The notes: generated by a model from the sequence alone, not told the origin. Positions 1 to 8,487 are shown, numbered from the stretch's first letter. The stretch is 64,000 nt of DNA from Polynucleobacter aenigmaticus (GCF_002206635.1 NZ_NGUO01000010.1:1-64000), one strand, 5' to 3'. Program-made: numbers and translations.

Positions 1-45
1 AGAGTGATGAAAAAGAAAAACGAGCTGCAGAGCTTTTAATCGCGA

Positions 46-966
46 ATGAAGAAAAAGACCAAACGTGCTGCAGAGCTCTTAATCGCCAATGAGGAAAAAG
101 CCAAGCGGGTAGATGAATTAGTCATTGCCAATGAAGAGCTGCTATTCCAGAGTGATGAAAAAGAAAAGCGGGCTGCAGAGCTCCTAATCGCCAATCAAGA
201 AAAAGCCAAGCGGGTAGATGAATTAGTCATTGCCAATGAAGGTTCTGAAGCCGCCCTCAAAGTAAAAACCCAATTTATTGCCAATATGTCCCACGAGATC
301 CGCACTCCCATGAATGGGATTATTGGACTGTCTTCTCTGGCCTTAAATCACGTCTTAAGCCCAGAAGTACATGACTACCTCGTTGGTATTGAGTCCTCTG
401 CTAAATCTTTACTCACCATTCTCAATGATGTCCTTGATTTTTCTAAGTTGGAGGCTGGTAAGGTGGAATTAGATCAAATTCCTTTCCAGCTTATAGACAT
501 CTTATCTAACGCTCATTATCTTTTCTCAGAAAGCGCCAAAGCCAAAGGTTTTGAATTAATCTGCTTAAGTAAGATCGATCTAAAAACCAGGCTTATAGGC
601 GATGCTTTTCGTATTAACCAAGTCCTCAGTAACTTAATTGGCAATGCCATTAAGTTCACTATGGAGGGTGCCATTACCCTTACAGTGGGACTGAGAGGAA
701 TGGAAGGCCCCAATATGATCTTGCGCTTTAGTGTCAAAGATACGGGTATTGGTATGTCCCCCGAAGCTCAAGCAAAAATACTAGAGCCCTTTACTCAGGC
801 AGATAACTCGATTACTCGCAACTTTGGTGGTACAGGCTTAGGCTTGTATATTAGTAATGAATTGTTAGGGCTCATGGGCAGTAAGCTCATCGTTTCGAGT
901 TCTGACGGACAAGGATCCACTTTTAGCTTTGATTTAGCGTTGGGTAGGCTTGAGTTAGATATCTAA
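46..966 (+). CDS. Sensor histidine kinase, C-terminal part (apparently frameshifted)
   Basis: Cytoplasmic end of a two-component sensor kinase. The N-terminal ~70 residues are coiled-coil repeats of the type [12 protein letters not shown] / [13 protein letters not shown] HisKA dimerisation domain follows with the phospho-acceptor in NMSHEIRTP (His83), then a HATPase domain with N-box ([14 protein letters not shown]), G1 (DTGIGM) and G2 (GGTGLGL). There is no receiver domain. The repeats continue to the left edge of the window in another frame: positions 3-57 read [18 protein letters not shown], and comparison with the other repeat copies shows one extra A at about position 58 (gacc where other copies have gcc). 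The intact reading frame here is therefore probably only the 3' part of a longer kinase gene broken by a mutation or a sequencing error. The ATG at 46 has no ribosome binding site and is out of frame with the upstream repeats. No cognate regulator is adjacent. Confidence 0.8.
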   Translation: MKKKTKRAAELLIANEEKAKRVDELVIANEELLFQSDEKEKRAAELLIANQEKAKRVDELVIANEGSEAALKVKTQFIANMSHEIRTPMNGIIGLSSLALNHVLSPEVHDYLVGIESSAKSLLTILNDVLDFSKLEAGKVELDQIPFQLIDILSNAHYLFSESAKAKGFELICLSKIDLKTRLIGDAFRINQVLSNLIGNAIKFTMEGAITLTVGLRGMEGPNMILRFSVKDTGIGMSPEAQAKILEPFTQADNSITRNFGGTGLGLYISNELLGLMGSKLIVSSSDGQGSTFSFDLALGRLELDI

Positions 967-1280
967 GGCGGGTAGTAATGGGGTTGAAAGGATGCTTAGA
1001 AATTCCTTTCTGTGACTTATGTATGCTGCAAGAGCGCTTTACCTTACACAATTACTTGCTAGGTATATTTAAGTCAAAGGCTTTGCCGTACTAATTATTG
1101 GCCGGCGAAAAGACATGGGATTGATAATGGATGCGAAGCTCGAAACCATTATTAGGGCCTTAGCCACCCCCTATGGCAGAACAAGGGTTTATCTCAAATT
1201 TCAGCCGCCTCACTATATGAATTCAAAATATTAAAAAATCCGCTCATTTTCGCAGGCTAGCATTTAATAGTTATTGGAAT
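967..1280. other. Intergenic region, no convincing gene
   Basis: About 310 bases between the kinase and the HiPIP terminator. A short open stretch on the + strand (about 1077-1233) has no good start codon or ribosome binding site and resembles no family I recognise. It may be a decayed remnant of a signalling gene. Confidence 0.3.
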
Positions 1281-1303
1281 AAAAAAGACTGCCGCAGCAG
1301 TCT
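1281..1303 (-). terminator. Rho-independent terminator of the HiPIP gene
   Basis: Hairpin AGACTGC-CGCA-GCAGTCT (1286-1303) followed on the minus strand by a run of T (the A-run at 1281-1286). It lies about 30 bases beyond the stop of the HiPIP gene. Confidence 0.75.
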
Positions 1304-1333
1304 ATTTCAAACGTATTTAAATCAAAGGAGGCA

Positions 1334-1642
1334 CTAAGCTTTCTTAGCGTAAGCAGAGCACCAACCTTTTGCTGCCACTTGCTTTGTACCGAATAAAGAG
1401 CAGCCGCCTGCAGTAGCTGAACCTTTAGCTTGATATAGGGCGCAGTTATCGCACTCTTGACCAGCTACATATTTTGCAAACTTTGCTTTATCAACTGTTA
1501 TCGCAACTGCCTTGTAACCTAATGCGGCAGCTTGTGGATCTGTTTCAGCAACCATTGCTTGAGCTTGAACTTTACCGTTCAAAGCCAAGGTGCAAGCACC
1601 AGCAGCGGACAAAATCATAAATTGGCGACGACTATTTTTCAT
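1334..1642 (-). CDS. High-potential iron-sulfur protein (HiPIP)
   Basis: Small periplasmic electron carrier with one [4Fe-4S] cluster. The 102-residue precursor starts with a twin-arginine signal (NSRRQFM followed by a hydrophobic stretch and AQA). The mature part carries the four cluster cysteines C64, C67, C81 and C95 in the HiPIP pattern C-x2-C-x13-C-x13-C, with the typical GWC near the end. Tat export fits a cofactor inserted in the cytoplasm. In sulfur oxidisers HiPIPs can pass electrons from periplasmic oxidation to the respiratory chain; the position beside rhodanese and Sox genes supports that role here by inference. It is divergent from the rhodanese gene at 1840, with a candidate operator between them. 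Confidence 0.93.
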   Translation of the reverse strand: MKNSRRQFMILSAAGACTLALNGKVQAQAMVAETDPQAAALGYKAVAITVDKAKFAKYVAGQECDNCALYQAKGSATAGGCSLFGTKQVAAKGWCSAYAKKA

Positions 1643-1771
1643 TGAAACTCCAGTGTTATATAAGGAAACAGCTCAATTGCTATCTATTAGGATGTTAAAG
1701 GGGATAGCACCAGCATCAATAGGGGTTTATCGGTATTAAGTTTGTTTGCTCTTGCGGTCACACTACCGAAC

Positions 1772-1789
1772 TATGCATGAATGCGCATA
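1772..1789. promoter_or_regulatory. Candidate ArsR-family operator TATGC-N8-GCATA
   Basis: Inverted repeat TATGC-atgaatgc-GCATA in the divergent HiPIP/rhodanese intergenic region. The same half-sites with the same 8-base spacer occur at 9207-9232 in front of the ArsR-family gene. The 5-N8-5 layout resembles operators described for SqrR/BigR-type persulfide-sensing repressors, so it is probably bound by the regulator at 9243. Confidence 0.55.
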
Positions 1790-1839
1790 TAAGCAATTAA
1801 ATAGCTATTGATGATTTAAAACTATAAAAGAGGGGTTTT

Positions 1840-2424
1840 ATGAAAAATTTATTAGCGTTAGGCCTAGTGTTGTTTTCAGGTCTTATTTCTGCCCAGTCGG
1901 CAGCCCCTGCAAATCCTGAATTGCTTCAAATCATCGATAAATCGACTAAGTTTGTAGTGAATACACCTAAAGGCCCCATAGAAATCACTCGAGTAATGAC
2001 TCCATGTGCCAAGAATAAGGGTTGGCTGCAACCCTTGATTCCGATAAAAGGAGTTGTACCGGTTGATGAGATTGATGTTTTAAATGCACTCAACGACAAG
2101 GGTTCAATAGTTGTAGATATGCGCGTTGTTGATGATCGCGTTAAGGGTACTATCCCAGGATCCGTTGGCATCCCATACACAGAAGTTGCTATGCGCATGG
2201 ATGAATTGGGCTGTAAGAAGCCTGCCGCTGGTTCTACAAAATGGGATTGCTCCAAAGCGAAGAAAGTCTACGCATTCTGTAACGGACCAGTTTGCCCACA
2301 AAGTCCTATGGCAATGGCTGCTATGACTCGCGATGGTTTCCCCGCTACAAAGATTTACTACTACCGTGGCGGCATGCTGGATTGGGATGCTTTGGGATTA
2401 ACAACAGTAAAAGGTGAATTCTAG
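1840..2424 (+). CDS. Periplasmic rhodanese-like sulfurtransferase
   Basis: 194-residue exported protein with a signal peptide ending near ISAQS and one rhodanese domain. The domain shows DMR at the start (VVDMRVVDDR), PGSVGIPY, and an active-site loop CNGPVCPQSP whose first Cys (C147) is the expected persulfide carrier; a second Cys (C152) lies in the same loop. YYYRGGMLDWDALG is the usual end of the fold. Such proteins move sulfane sulfur in the periplasm. It is transcribed away from HiPIP, and a strong palindromic terminator follows. The neighbouring sulfur-transport and Sox genes suggest a role in thiosulfate or polysulfide handling. The exact donor and acceptor are unknown. Confidence 0.88.
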   Translation: MKNLLALGLVLFSGLISAQSAAPANPELLQIIDKSTKFVVNTPKGPIEITRVMTPCAKNKGWLQPLIPIKGVVPVDEIDVLNALNDKGSIVVDMRVVDDRVKGTIPGSVGIPYTEVAMRMDELGCKKPAAGSTKWDCSKAKKVYAFCNGPVCPQSPMAMAAMTRDGFPATKIYYYRGGMLDWDALGLTTVKGEF

Positions 2425-2451
2425 AGTTGGGTAAAAAATAATTGGATGTTT

Positions 2452-2475
2452 AAAAAGGAGCCTAGGCTCCTTTTT
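2452..2475 (+). terminator. Rho-independent terminator (perfect 24-bp palindrome)
   Basis: AAAAAGGAGCC followed directly by its reverse complement, giving a GC stem and a T-run 28 bases after the rhodanese stop codon. It would work on both strands. Confidence 0.85.
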
Positions 2476-2754
2476 ACTATTGGCATGACGAATTTTCACT
2501 TTACACCTTGGCCAATAAGGGTGCCATTCACAAATGGTGGTGAGCCGAAAGATGCCCGTTATTGACCTAAGCCCGCGATAGGATAGGGGTCCTCTGAACC
2601 TCATTTCCATCCGTCAAAACGATCTTCCTTTTGATGATGTAGATCAAATAGATCCTCATATTCTTAATTTCTTTTGTAATGCCGCTTGCAAACCTGAATC
2701 CTAAATAGTATATTAATATATATATTATTAATTAGTAAATTGAATGGAGACGAC
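2476..2754. promoter_or_regulatory. Intergenic leader of the YeeE/YedE genes, very AT-rich promoter
   Basis: No gene is visible. The last 50 bases are almost pure A/T and contain a perfect 14-bp palindrome TAATATATATATTA at 2714-2727, which may be promoter sequence or a regulator site. Confidence 0.35.
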
Positions 2755-3282
2755 GTGGAAAAATCAAGTAATCATGATTTGCCAGCGCCATACTGGAACC
2801 CGCTTCTAGCTGGGATTCTCTTGGGGGTGGTGTTGCTTGCAACATTTGTTATTACGGGGCATGGCTTAGGGGCTACGGGCTTCACGACAAGGCTGACAGC
2901 ATGGTTTGGTATGTATCTAGCACCAGTTGCAACTAATGCAAACGATTATTTAGGTGGAATGATAGAGGAGGGCAAGCCATTGGACGCTTGGATTACCTGG
3001 CAGGTGATTGGTGTAGCACTTGGAGCGCATATCTCGGCATTCTTGGCCAACAGAATTGCATTCAAGCTTGATGGTAAAAAATTTCTAGGTGGCTCTAAGC
3101 GGCCATTGACAGCCCTGTTTGGCGGAATCTTGGCGGGGTTTGGTGCAAGGATTGCTGCAGGCTGTACCAGTGGTTTGGGCTTATCTGGAGTTGCAGTGCT
3201 GAGTTTGGCTGGTTTTACATTTTTAGGTACATTCTTTGCGGTTGGCTTATTGACTAGCCGTTTTATGAAAGAGGAAAAATAA
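2755..3282 (+). CDS. YeeE/YedE family sulfur-compound transporter, first half
   Basis: Inner-membrane protein of the YeeE/YedE (TsuA-like, DUF395) family, which imports thiosulfate or related sulfur anions. About 175 residues with four to five membrane segments; the family signature is the Cys motif AAGCTSGLGLSGVAV near the C-terminus. It is half the length of full TsuA proteins (compare the gene at 18086), and its partner half follows one base after the stop. I chose GTG at 2755 because GGAG at 2746-2749 is correctly spaced; a TTG at 2740 is in frame but lacks a site. Presumably forms a heteromeric transporter with the product of 3284. Confidence 0.85.
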   Translation: MEKSSNHDLPAPYWNPLLAGILLGVVLLATFVITGHGLGATGFTTRLTAWFGMYLAPVATNANDYLGGMIEEGKPLDAWITWQVIGVALGAHISAFLANRIAFKLDGKKFLGGSKRPLTALFGGILAGFGARIAAGCTSGLGLSGVAVLSLAGFTFLGTFFAVGLLTSRFMKEEK

Positions 3283-3283
3283 T

Positions 3284-3853
3284 ATGGGAACCATTCTTTC
3301 GGGATTGATGCTTGGCGGCGCTTTCGGCTTTGTACTTGAGCGAGCTGGCTTTGGTAATCCCAATAAGCTAACTGGGCAATTTCGCTTAACGGATTGGTCC
3401 GTATTTAAGATGATGTTTACAGCGATTGTTTTCGCAGCGGTTGGCTTGATGCTGTTGGAGCGTTTTGGTTTGGTAGATACCGGCAGTCTATTCGTTCCCC
3501 CGGCCTTTTTGGGCGCAGCAGCTTTGGGCGGTGCATTTGTTGGTGCAGGTTTTGCCATTGGGGGCTACTGCCCAGGAACCTCTGTTGTTGGATTAATGTC
3601 TGGCCGTCTTGATGCTGGGATCTTTTTGGTTGGCCTCTTAATTGGAACAGTTATATTCGCTGGAATATATCCAAGCATTGAGTTCTTAACTACGCTAGGT
3701 GAACTCACAAATTCGGATTCGTTGCCAGAGGCTCTCAACATATCCGCTCTATCAATCGATATTGCTATGGTTGCTGCCGCTGTAGGAGTTTTTGTTTTGG
3801 GCTCCTGGATGGAGAAAAAATCTCGCGGTCCAATTAGTTCTCAAGAAACTTAA
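3284..3853 (+). CDS. YeeE/YedE family sulfur-compound transporter, second half
   Basis: 189-residue membrane protein carrying the other YeeE/YedE Cys motif, IGGYCPGTSVVGLMSGRLD. The N-terminus ERAGFGNPNKLTGQF is also typical. It starts one base after the preceding half-transporter, with gaggaaa as ribosome binding site, so the two are probably co-translated and act together in sulfur-anion uptake. The last ~20 residues are charged and cytoplasmic. Confidence 0.86.
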   Translation: MGTILSGLMLGGAFGFVLERAGFGNPNKLTGQFRLTDWSVFKMMFTAIVFAAVGLMLLERFGLVDTGSLFVPPAFLGAAALGGAFVGAGFAIGGYCPGTSVVGLMSGRLDAGIFLVGLLIGTVIFAGIYPSIEFLTTLGELTNSDSLPEALNISALSIDIAMVAAAVGVFVLGSWMEKKSRGPISSQET

Positions 3854-3872
3854 TACCTTAAAAGGAAAATAC

Positions 3873-4106
3873 ATGTCTAAAAAATCCACTGTAGCTGCAT
3901 TAGCTTTGGCATTAGCTGGCTTAGCGGCAGCCCCGATTGCGCATTCTGCTGATGCTCCAGCTAACCCGACGGGTGCTGAGCAAAAGAGTCCTTGTGGCCC
4001 CAAGAAGGATGCTGGCAATCCTTGTGGTCCCGCAAAGAAAAAGGCAGCCAATCCATGTGGCCCTTCTAATCCCTGCGGGCCAAAAAAACGCAAGTCTGCC
4101 GATTAA
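3873..4106 (+). CDS. Small secreted protein with Cys-Gly-Pro repeats
   Basis: 77-residue precursor: a signal peptide (MSKKSTVAALALALAGLAAAPIAHSAD), then a short mature part with four CGP units (PCGPKK, PCGPAKKK, PCGPSN, PCGPKKR) separated by Lys-rich linkers. Each repeat offers one Cys next to Gly-Pro, so metal or sulfane-sulfur binding is possible, but no enzyme fold is present. The start was chosen for the signal peptide and the aaaggaaa site upstream; a longer in-frame extension overlaps the transporter gene. It sits between the YeeE/YedE pair and a DUF6969-like gene, apparently in one transcription unit. I do not know an experimentally described homologue. Confidence 0.75.
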   Translation: MSKKSTVAALALALAGLAAAPIAHSADAPANPTGAEQKSPCGPKKDAGNPCGPAKKKAANPCGPSNPCGPKKRKSAD

Positions 4107-4115
4107 ATACCGAGA

Positions 4116-4739
4116 ATGTTGATTCAATCTACCCTCTGTTTGGCTGCGCAGGAAATTGCGAGCATTCAAACGCACTACGCTAAAAAAGGGCTCACATTAA
4201 GTGAAGTAGCCCTTTGTGGCTCGAGGGAGTTTGTTGAGTGGCAACATTACCCCAATAATGATTTGGTTGATGTTGATAGTGGCTATGAATTTTATTACCA
4301 CTCCCATTCAGTTGATGAAATGCCCGAGGGTGAGCATGGGCACTTTCATCTTTTTAAGCGCACTGGAACAGAGTTTCACCACCTCATTGGGATTTCGTTG
4401 AACCAGACGGGCTTGCCTGTCCGACTTTTTACTACTAATCAATGGGTTACTGGTGAGACGCTTGTGAAGGCAGAAACAGTGTTAGTTGAATTGCACGCAT
4501 TTGACATGGCTATAAAAGGTCGTATGAGTCCAATGGCCAGATGGATTAGTGCATTAACAAAGCTTTTTTATATTGACATGGAAGCGCTGGTTCTTCAGAG
4601 GGATCACATGATCCACCATTTGGAATCGGATCTCGGAAGTTTAGAGCTTGCTTTAAATCAAAGAAGTCATCACGTATTGACTGAAGGAGGGATTGATCTA
4701 ATAGAACATCTTTCTCAGCATTTGTTACTTGTTAATTAA
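4116..4739 (+). CDS. DUF6969-like protein of unknown function
   Basis: 207-residue soluble protein without signal peptide. The middle holds an acidic/aromatic stretch (YEFYYHSHS) and a His cluster, EGEHGHFHLF, that looks like a metal site; the C-terminal third is helical. I associate the pattern with the uncharacterised DUF6969 family from memory, not from a search. It starts 9 bases after the CGP-repeat protein gene and ends just before the tandem rhodanese gene, so it belongs to the same putative operon. A role in maturing or regulating the Cys-repeat protein is only a guess from position. Confidence 0.6.
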   Translation: MLIQSTLCLAAQEIASIQTHYAKKGLTLSEVALCGSREFVEWQHYPNNDLVDVDSGYEFYYHSHSVDEMPEGEHGHFHLFKRTGTEFHHLIGISLNQTGLPVRLFTTNQWVTGETLVKAETVLVELHAFDMAIKGRMSPMARWISALTKLFYIDMEALVLQRDHMIHHLESDLGSLELALNQRSHHVLTEGGIDLIEHLSQHLLLVN

Positions 4740-4752
4740 TCAAGGAGTAGGC

Positions 4753-5730
4753 ATGAAAAAGATTCAAATGGGTTTTGCTTTGGTCCTCAGTGGTTTTCTG
4801 GGCCTTGTACATGCAGTGACATTACCTGGGCCAGTAGTAAGCGCCGATTGGCTTGCCGCTAATCAATCAGAAGTTCAAATCCTGGAAGTTAGGGGTGATG
4901 TCATTAGCTATACCCGTGCACCAGAATTTGATGTCGATAAAAAAACAGGTAAAAAGTTTTTAGTTGAAGTTGGCGGTCATATTCCTGACTCCACACTCCT
5001 TGACTTTAAAAAAGTTCGTGCCGACAGAATAATTGATGGCAAAAAGATCAAATACTTGATCCCAGAGAAGGCTGATTTTGAAAAGATTATTCAAGCAGTT
5101 GGCATCAATTCAGATAAGCCTATTGTTTTAGTTCCAGTTGGTTTGGATATATCGGATATCGACGAGGCTCTACGTGCCTACTGGCAATTTAAAGTCTACG
5201 GTGAAGATAATCTTGCGGTATTGGATGGCGGTATGGCAGGGTGGTTATCTGAAGGTCGTGATTTCTCACTTGCAGCTTCTACAAAATCTAGTGGAACGTG
5301 GGTCGGCAAGGGGGAGCGAAAAGAGTTGATTGCCAGTTCAGAGCAAGTTTCTGCGGCATCTAAATCCGGTAAATCGACATTGATTGATGCTCGTCAGCCG
5401 GCTCAGTACTTTGGCTTAAATAAGCGTGATTATGTTGGTGCTTATGGTCATATTGCTGGTGCAAAGGAATTGGCCCCTGAATTATTGGCTAAGCCTGCAA
5501 AAGGCGCCCTGTATTTCTGGGATAAGAATACTTATAACGCCTTATTCCTAGCTAATGGCATGAACCCAAAGATGCCGGCAATCAGTTATTGCAATAGCGG
5601 TCACTTGGCCGCGGGTGGATGGTTCGTCATGTCGGAGTTAGTTGGCAATAAAGCAACCAAGCTTTATGACGGATCCTTATATCTTTGGACTCTAGAAGGC
5701 CGTCCTTTGGTTGGTGTGCCGCTGAATTAA
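4753..5730 (+). CDS. Periplasmic tandem-domain sulfurtransferase (thiosulfate sulfurtransferase type)
   Basis: 325-residue exported protein: signal peptide (FALVLSGFLGLVHA), an inactive N-terminal rhodanese domain (no Cys in the loop LVPVGLDISD), and an active C-terminal rhodanese domain with DARQPAQYFG and catalytic loop YCNSGHLAAGG (C280). This two-domain layout is that of thiosulfate and mercaptopyruvate sulfurtransferases. The start at 4753 follows AAGGAG; an earlier TTG overlaps the previous gene. It lies last in the 2755-5730 sulfur gene run. It probably transfers sulfane sulfur from thiosulfate or related donors in the periplasm. Confidence 0.87.
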   Translation: MKKIQMGFALVLSGFLGLVHAVTLPGPVVSADWLAANQSEVQILEVRGDVISYTRAPEFDVDKKTGKKFLVEVGGHIPDSTLLDFKKVRADRIIDGKKIKYLIPEKADFEKIIQAVGINSDKPIVLVPVGLDISDIDEALRAYWQFKVYGEDNLAVLDGGMAGWLSEGRDFSLAASTKSSGTWVGKGERKELIASSEQVSAASKSGKSTLIDARQPAQYFGLNKRDYVGAYGHIAGAKELAPELLAKPAKGALYFWDKNTYNALFLANGMNPKMPAISYCNSGHLAAGGWFVMSELVGNKATKLYDGSLYLWTLEGRPLVGVPLN

Positions 5731-5862
5731 CGATGTAAAGCCGTTTGAATACGGGGGGGAGGGGGACAACTTTATTGCACCCTTTCCAATTGAACTGGTT
5801 TAGCTGCAATGGATGTGCTCTTTTAAAACTACAGAAGTAATTAACTAAAAAGGTGTATTTAA

Positions 5863-6078
5863 ATGAAATGCAATGTTGGCGGTATTGACCGTATGTTACG
5901 TATTGTTGTTGGCCTAGTTTTAATTGGTCTAGCAGTTACTGGCTTAGCAGGAGTCTGGGCATGGGTTGGAATCGTTCCTTTGGCTACGGGCTTATTTAGA
6001 TTTTGCCCTGCTTACCCGCTTCTTGGTATGAACACAAGCGGTAGTGATTCATCTGGTGGCGGCGGTTGCTGCAAATAA
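5863..6078 (+). CDS. DUF2892 inner-membrane protein
   Basis: 71 residues with the DUF2892 pattern: N-terminal MKCNVGGIDRMLRIVVGLVLI, two membrane segments, and FRFCPAYPLLGM. The tail ends GGGGCCK, adding a vicinal Cys pair. DUF2892 domains are often fused to rhodanese domains (YgaP), which fits the neighbouring sulfurtransferases. It is preceded by a 130-base gap containing an unusual G-rich run (5752-5765), so it may have its own promoter. Specific function unknown. Confidence 0.83.
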   Translation: MKCNVGGIDRMLRIVVGLVLIGLAVTGLAGVWAWVGIVPLATGLFRFCPAYPLLGMNTSGSDSSGGGGCCK

Positions 6079-6098
6079 ACCTCTAATGGAGAGCCAGA

Positions 6099-6440
6099 AT
6101 GTCTAAGGAATATAAACGGATCACACAAGATATTTCATCTTCATTGGCGCAGTTAAGGGCTGAAGCCCCGGAACTCATGAAAGGGTTTGGGGACTTAGCT
6201 GCTGCTGCCACTAAAGATGGTGTGTTGGATAAGAAAACTAAGGAGTTGATTGCTCTTGCTCTTGGTGTTGCGGCAAGATGTGATGGATGCTTGGGTTTTC
6301 ATACTCAGGCCTTGGTTAAGCTCAATGCAAGTAAGCAGGAAATTATTGAGTGCATTGGTATGGCCGTATATATGGGTGGTGGACCTTCGCTCATGTATGC
6401 AGCAGATGCCCTACGCGCATTTGAGCAGGCGCAGACATAA
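6099..6440 (+). CDS. Carboxymuconolactone decarboxylase/AhpD-family protein
   Basis: 113 residues matching the CMD family, with the AhpD-like redox motif CDGCLGFH (two Cys and a His acting as a thiol-disulfide centre) and the helix EIIECIGMAVYMGGGPS. It starts 20 bases after the DUF2892 gene with tggaga as ribosome binding site, so the two are likely co-transcribed. It probably protects against or reduces peroxide or disulfide species produced by sulfur metabolism; the substrate is unknown. Confidence 0.87.
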   Translation: MSKEYKRITQDISSSLAQLRAEAPELMKGFGDLAAAATKDGVLDKKTKELIALALGVAARCDGCLGFHTQALVKLNASKQEIIECIGMAVYMGGGPSLMYAADALRAFEQAQT

Positions 6441-6447
6441 TTTTGTT

Positions 6448-7344
6448 TCAAATCATGCTTATGCAAAATAGAATTGCATAAGCATGAACAGCTATTAGGT
6501 TAGTCAATAACGTTGATTTTAGTTTCTCTCTATCACCATAGTGTCTTTGAAGTAGATAGGCGCAGTAAATAAAGGCGGGCAATACGGCTATGGTTGCCAG
6601 GCTCTTGCTTGGAATGTTGTTGTTAGAGATACTCAATATTTGCAAGGCGTAAGCGGCGACAAAAATACCAACATACCAAATCCAGACATTTTGAAGGCCG
6701 CACCGTATGGCAAGAGTCATTTTTCCCGCTAATTTATCCGCATGAATATCGGGGACCTGATTGACTAGTAATATGTTAGAAACCATGAGTCCAAACGCTA
6801 TCCCTGATGGGATTGCCTCATAAGCCATATGGGATCTTTCAAGTGTCGCAAATCCGATAACTAGCATTGACCAAGCGATTGCAATTGCGATTTCCCCCAA
6901 GATTCCTTTTGACATTAACTGGAGTGGTTTTGCAGAGTATGCCCAGGCCATCAATATCCCGAAAATACCGATGGGCAGTAAAACCCAGCCATTCATGTAG
7001 CAAATATATAAGCCTAAGGTAGTAGACAGGGAGAGTAGGCAAATGGCAAAAACATAAATATGCTTTGCGCTTAAGAGGCGATTTTGAATAAATCGACTTC
7101 CGCCGGTAAAGGGGCTGATGCGGTCGTGATTGCACTCGTCACTTCCGTTCAAATGATCGAAATAATCATTCAGTAAGTTCGCTCCAGCGTGAGCGAAAAT
7201 TGCTACGATCATTCCAATCAAGCTCATTAACCAGGATGAAGAGCTAGAGCTATGGGGAATTGATAGACCAAGCAAGCACCCAAGAAGAGTGATGATTAGA
7301 AAGGTGGGCCTAGTAGCTAGAAAATAGTCTTTGATACTACTCAT
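6448..7344 (-). CDS. UbiA-family prenyltransferase (MenA-like)
   Basis: 298-residue integral membrane protein with about nine segments. The two Asp-rich Mg/prenyl-diphosphate motifs of the family are present: NLLNDYFDHLNGSDE with SPFTGGSRFIQN, and NQVPDIHADKLAGKMTLA. The motif style and the GGSR segment resemble 1,4-dihydroxy-2-naphthoate prenyltransferase (MenA) more than UbiA proper. No other menaquinone gene is visible, so the aromatic substrate is uncertain. It is the last gene of the leftward modB-modC-prenyltransferase run, 33 bases after modC. Confidence 0.8.
   Translation of the reverse strand: MSSIKDYFLATRPTFLIITLLGCLLGLSIPHSSSSSSWLMSLIGMIVAIFAHAGANLLNDYFDHLNGSDECNHDRISPFTGGSRFIQNRLLSAKHIYVFAICLLSLSTTLGLYICYMNGWVLLPIGIFGILMAWAYSAKPLQLMSKGILGEIAIAIAWSMLVIGFATLERSHMAYEAIPSGIAFGLMVSNILLVNQVPDIHADKLAGKMTLAIRCGLQNVWIWYVGIFVAAYALQILSISNNNIPSKSLATIAVLPAFIYCAYLLQRHYGDREKLKSTLLTNLIAVHAYAILFCISMI
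6454..6486. repeat. 11-bp perfect inverted repeat between convergent genes
   Basis: CATGCTTATGC, an 11-base loop, then GCATAAGCATG. It lies inside the 3' end of the UbiA-family gene and 14 bases after the AhpD-like gene, so it could end transcription from the left despite lacking a long T-run. Confidence 0.5.
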
Positions 7345-7377
7345 GCTGTAATAGGAATGCTGGCATCGGCTACTTTC

Positions 7378-8487
7378 CTAATGATCGATAAAGCGCCGTG
7401 GATCATTAATCGGGCGAAGCGGCATGATGTGAATTTGTTTGCCATCCAATTCAATATGCATTTGGCTGCCGACCCCCATTCCTAGCCTTCTGACTTCTGC
7501 TGAGGAGGCCTCCCATTCTATGGTGTTTTGACTACCTTCAAGGCGCAATTGAATTGCTGCAATTTGACCAAGGCTACTCATTTTTTCAACAACCGCAGGA
7601 ACACTAATATTTGATGGGATGTTGTGGATACTCAAACCACTTTGTGGAATAACCCATGCTACACGAGCCTTCGGGGGTATCTTGCCTTTGTCAGCCACGC
7701 TAAAGATTTGTTTGCAACCGTCCCAGGTAAGACTGCCCGCGTCAAATACTCCATGAAACATATTGCTGATTCCAACCAATTCAGCAACCCGTGAATTCCT
7801 TGGTTTCTGAAATAAGGTCTGAGGGGCAGCTGTCTGCAAACCAATGCCTTGATCTATGACGGTGATCTGATCAGCCAGCAAATCAGCTTCTCTCAAGTCA
7901 TGCGTTACCAGCAGGATGGGGATATTTAAATCTTTGCGTAGTTCTGCCAGAGTTTTATAAAGGCTTTGTCTTGTTGGTGTATCAATTGCGGAGAAGGGTT
8001 CATCAAGCAATAAGATCTTTGGCTTTCTTGCTAAGGCCCTAGCAAGAGCAACCCGCTGTTGCTGACCTCCGGACAATTGATGTGGCATACGTTCTGCTAG
8101 CTCGCCAATTCCCATTTGACCCAACCACTCACGGGCAATATTTTTCCGTTCATTTGGGTTGAGACCAGAATTTTGCAGAGGGATGCAAACGTTCTCTAGA
8201 GCATTGAGGTGCGGAAAAAGGGCGTACTGTTGGAACAAGAAGCCACAAGAGCGTTGGGCTGCGGAAAGTGATTTATGAGCGCCACCCGAGTCATCACCTT
8301 CAAACCATGTTTCTGAGTTGCATTCAATTTTCCCAGAATTGGGTTGTCGAAGGCCGGCAATCGTTCTCAGTACCGTGGTTTTGCCGCTCCCTGACGGGCC
8401 CACCAATGCGTGCAGTTCGCCTGGTTTGCACTCTAGGTTAATTTGAATGGGCATTGGTACGCTTTGGGATAGTTTTATTTTTAGCAT
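7378..8487 (-). CDS. modC: Molybdate ABC transporter ATP-binding protein ModC
   Basis: 369 residues. ABC ATPase domain with Walker A GPSGSGKT, Q-loop FLFQQYALFPHL, signature LSGGQQQR, Walker B ILLLDEPFSAID and H-loop VTHD. The C-terminal ~70 residues form a Mop/TOBE-like domain (VVEKMSSLGQIAAIQLRLEG) typical of ModC. It overlaps the end of modB by one base, so the two are translationally coupled. It energises molybdate uptake, needed for the molybdopterin of SoxC encoded just to the right. No modA (binding protein) gene is in the window. Confidence 0.9.
   Translation of the reverse strand: MLKIKLSQSVPMPIQINLECKPGELHALVGPSGSGKTTVLRTIAGLRQPNSGKIECNSETWFEGDDSGGAHKSLSAAQRSCGFLFQQYALFPHLNALENVCIPLQNSGLNPNERKNIAREWLGQMGIGELAERMPHQLSGGQQQRVALARALARKPKILLLDEPFSAIDTPTRQSLYKTLAELRKDLNIPILLVTHDLREADLLADQITVIDQGIGLQTAAPQTLFQKPRNSRVAELVGISNMFHGVFDAGSLTWDGCKQIFSVADKGKIPPKARVAWVIPQSGLSIHNIPSNISVPAVVEKMSSLGQIAAIQLRLEGSQNTIEWEASSAEVRRLGMGVGSQMHIELDGKQIHIMPLRPINDPRRFIDH

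Noticed and set aside
6448-7344. Assignment of the prenyltransferase as certain MenA
   Set aside because: No other menaquinone biosynthesis gene is present; only the general UbiA/MenA-like class is supported.
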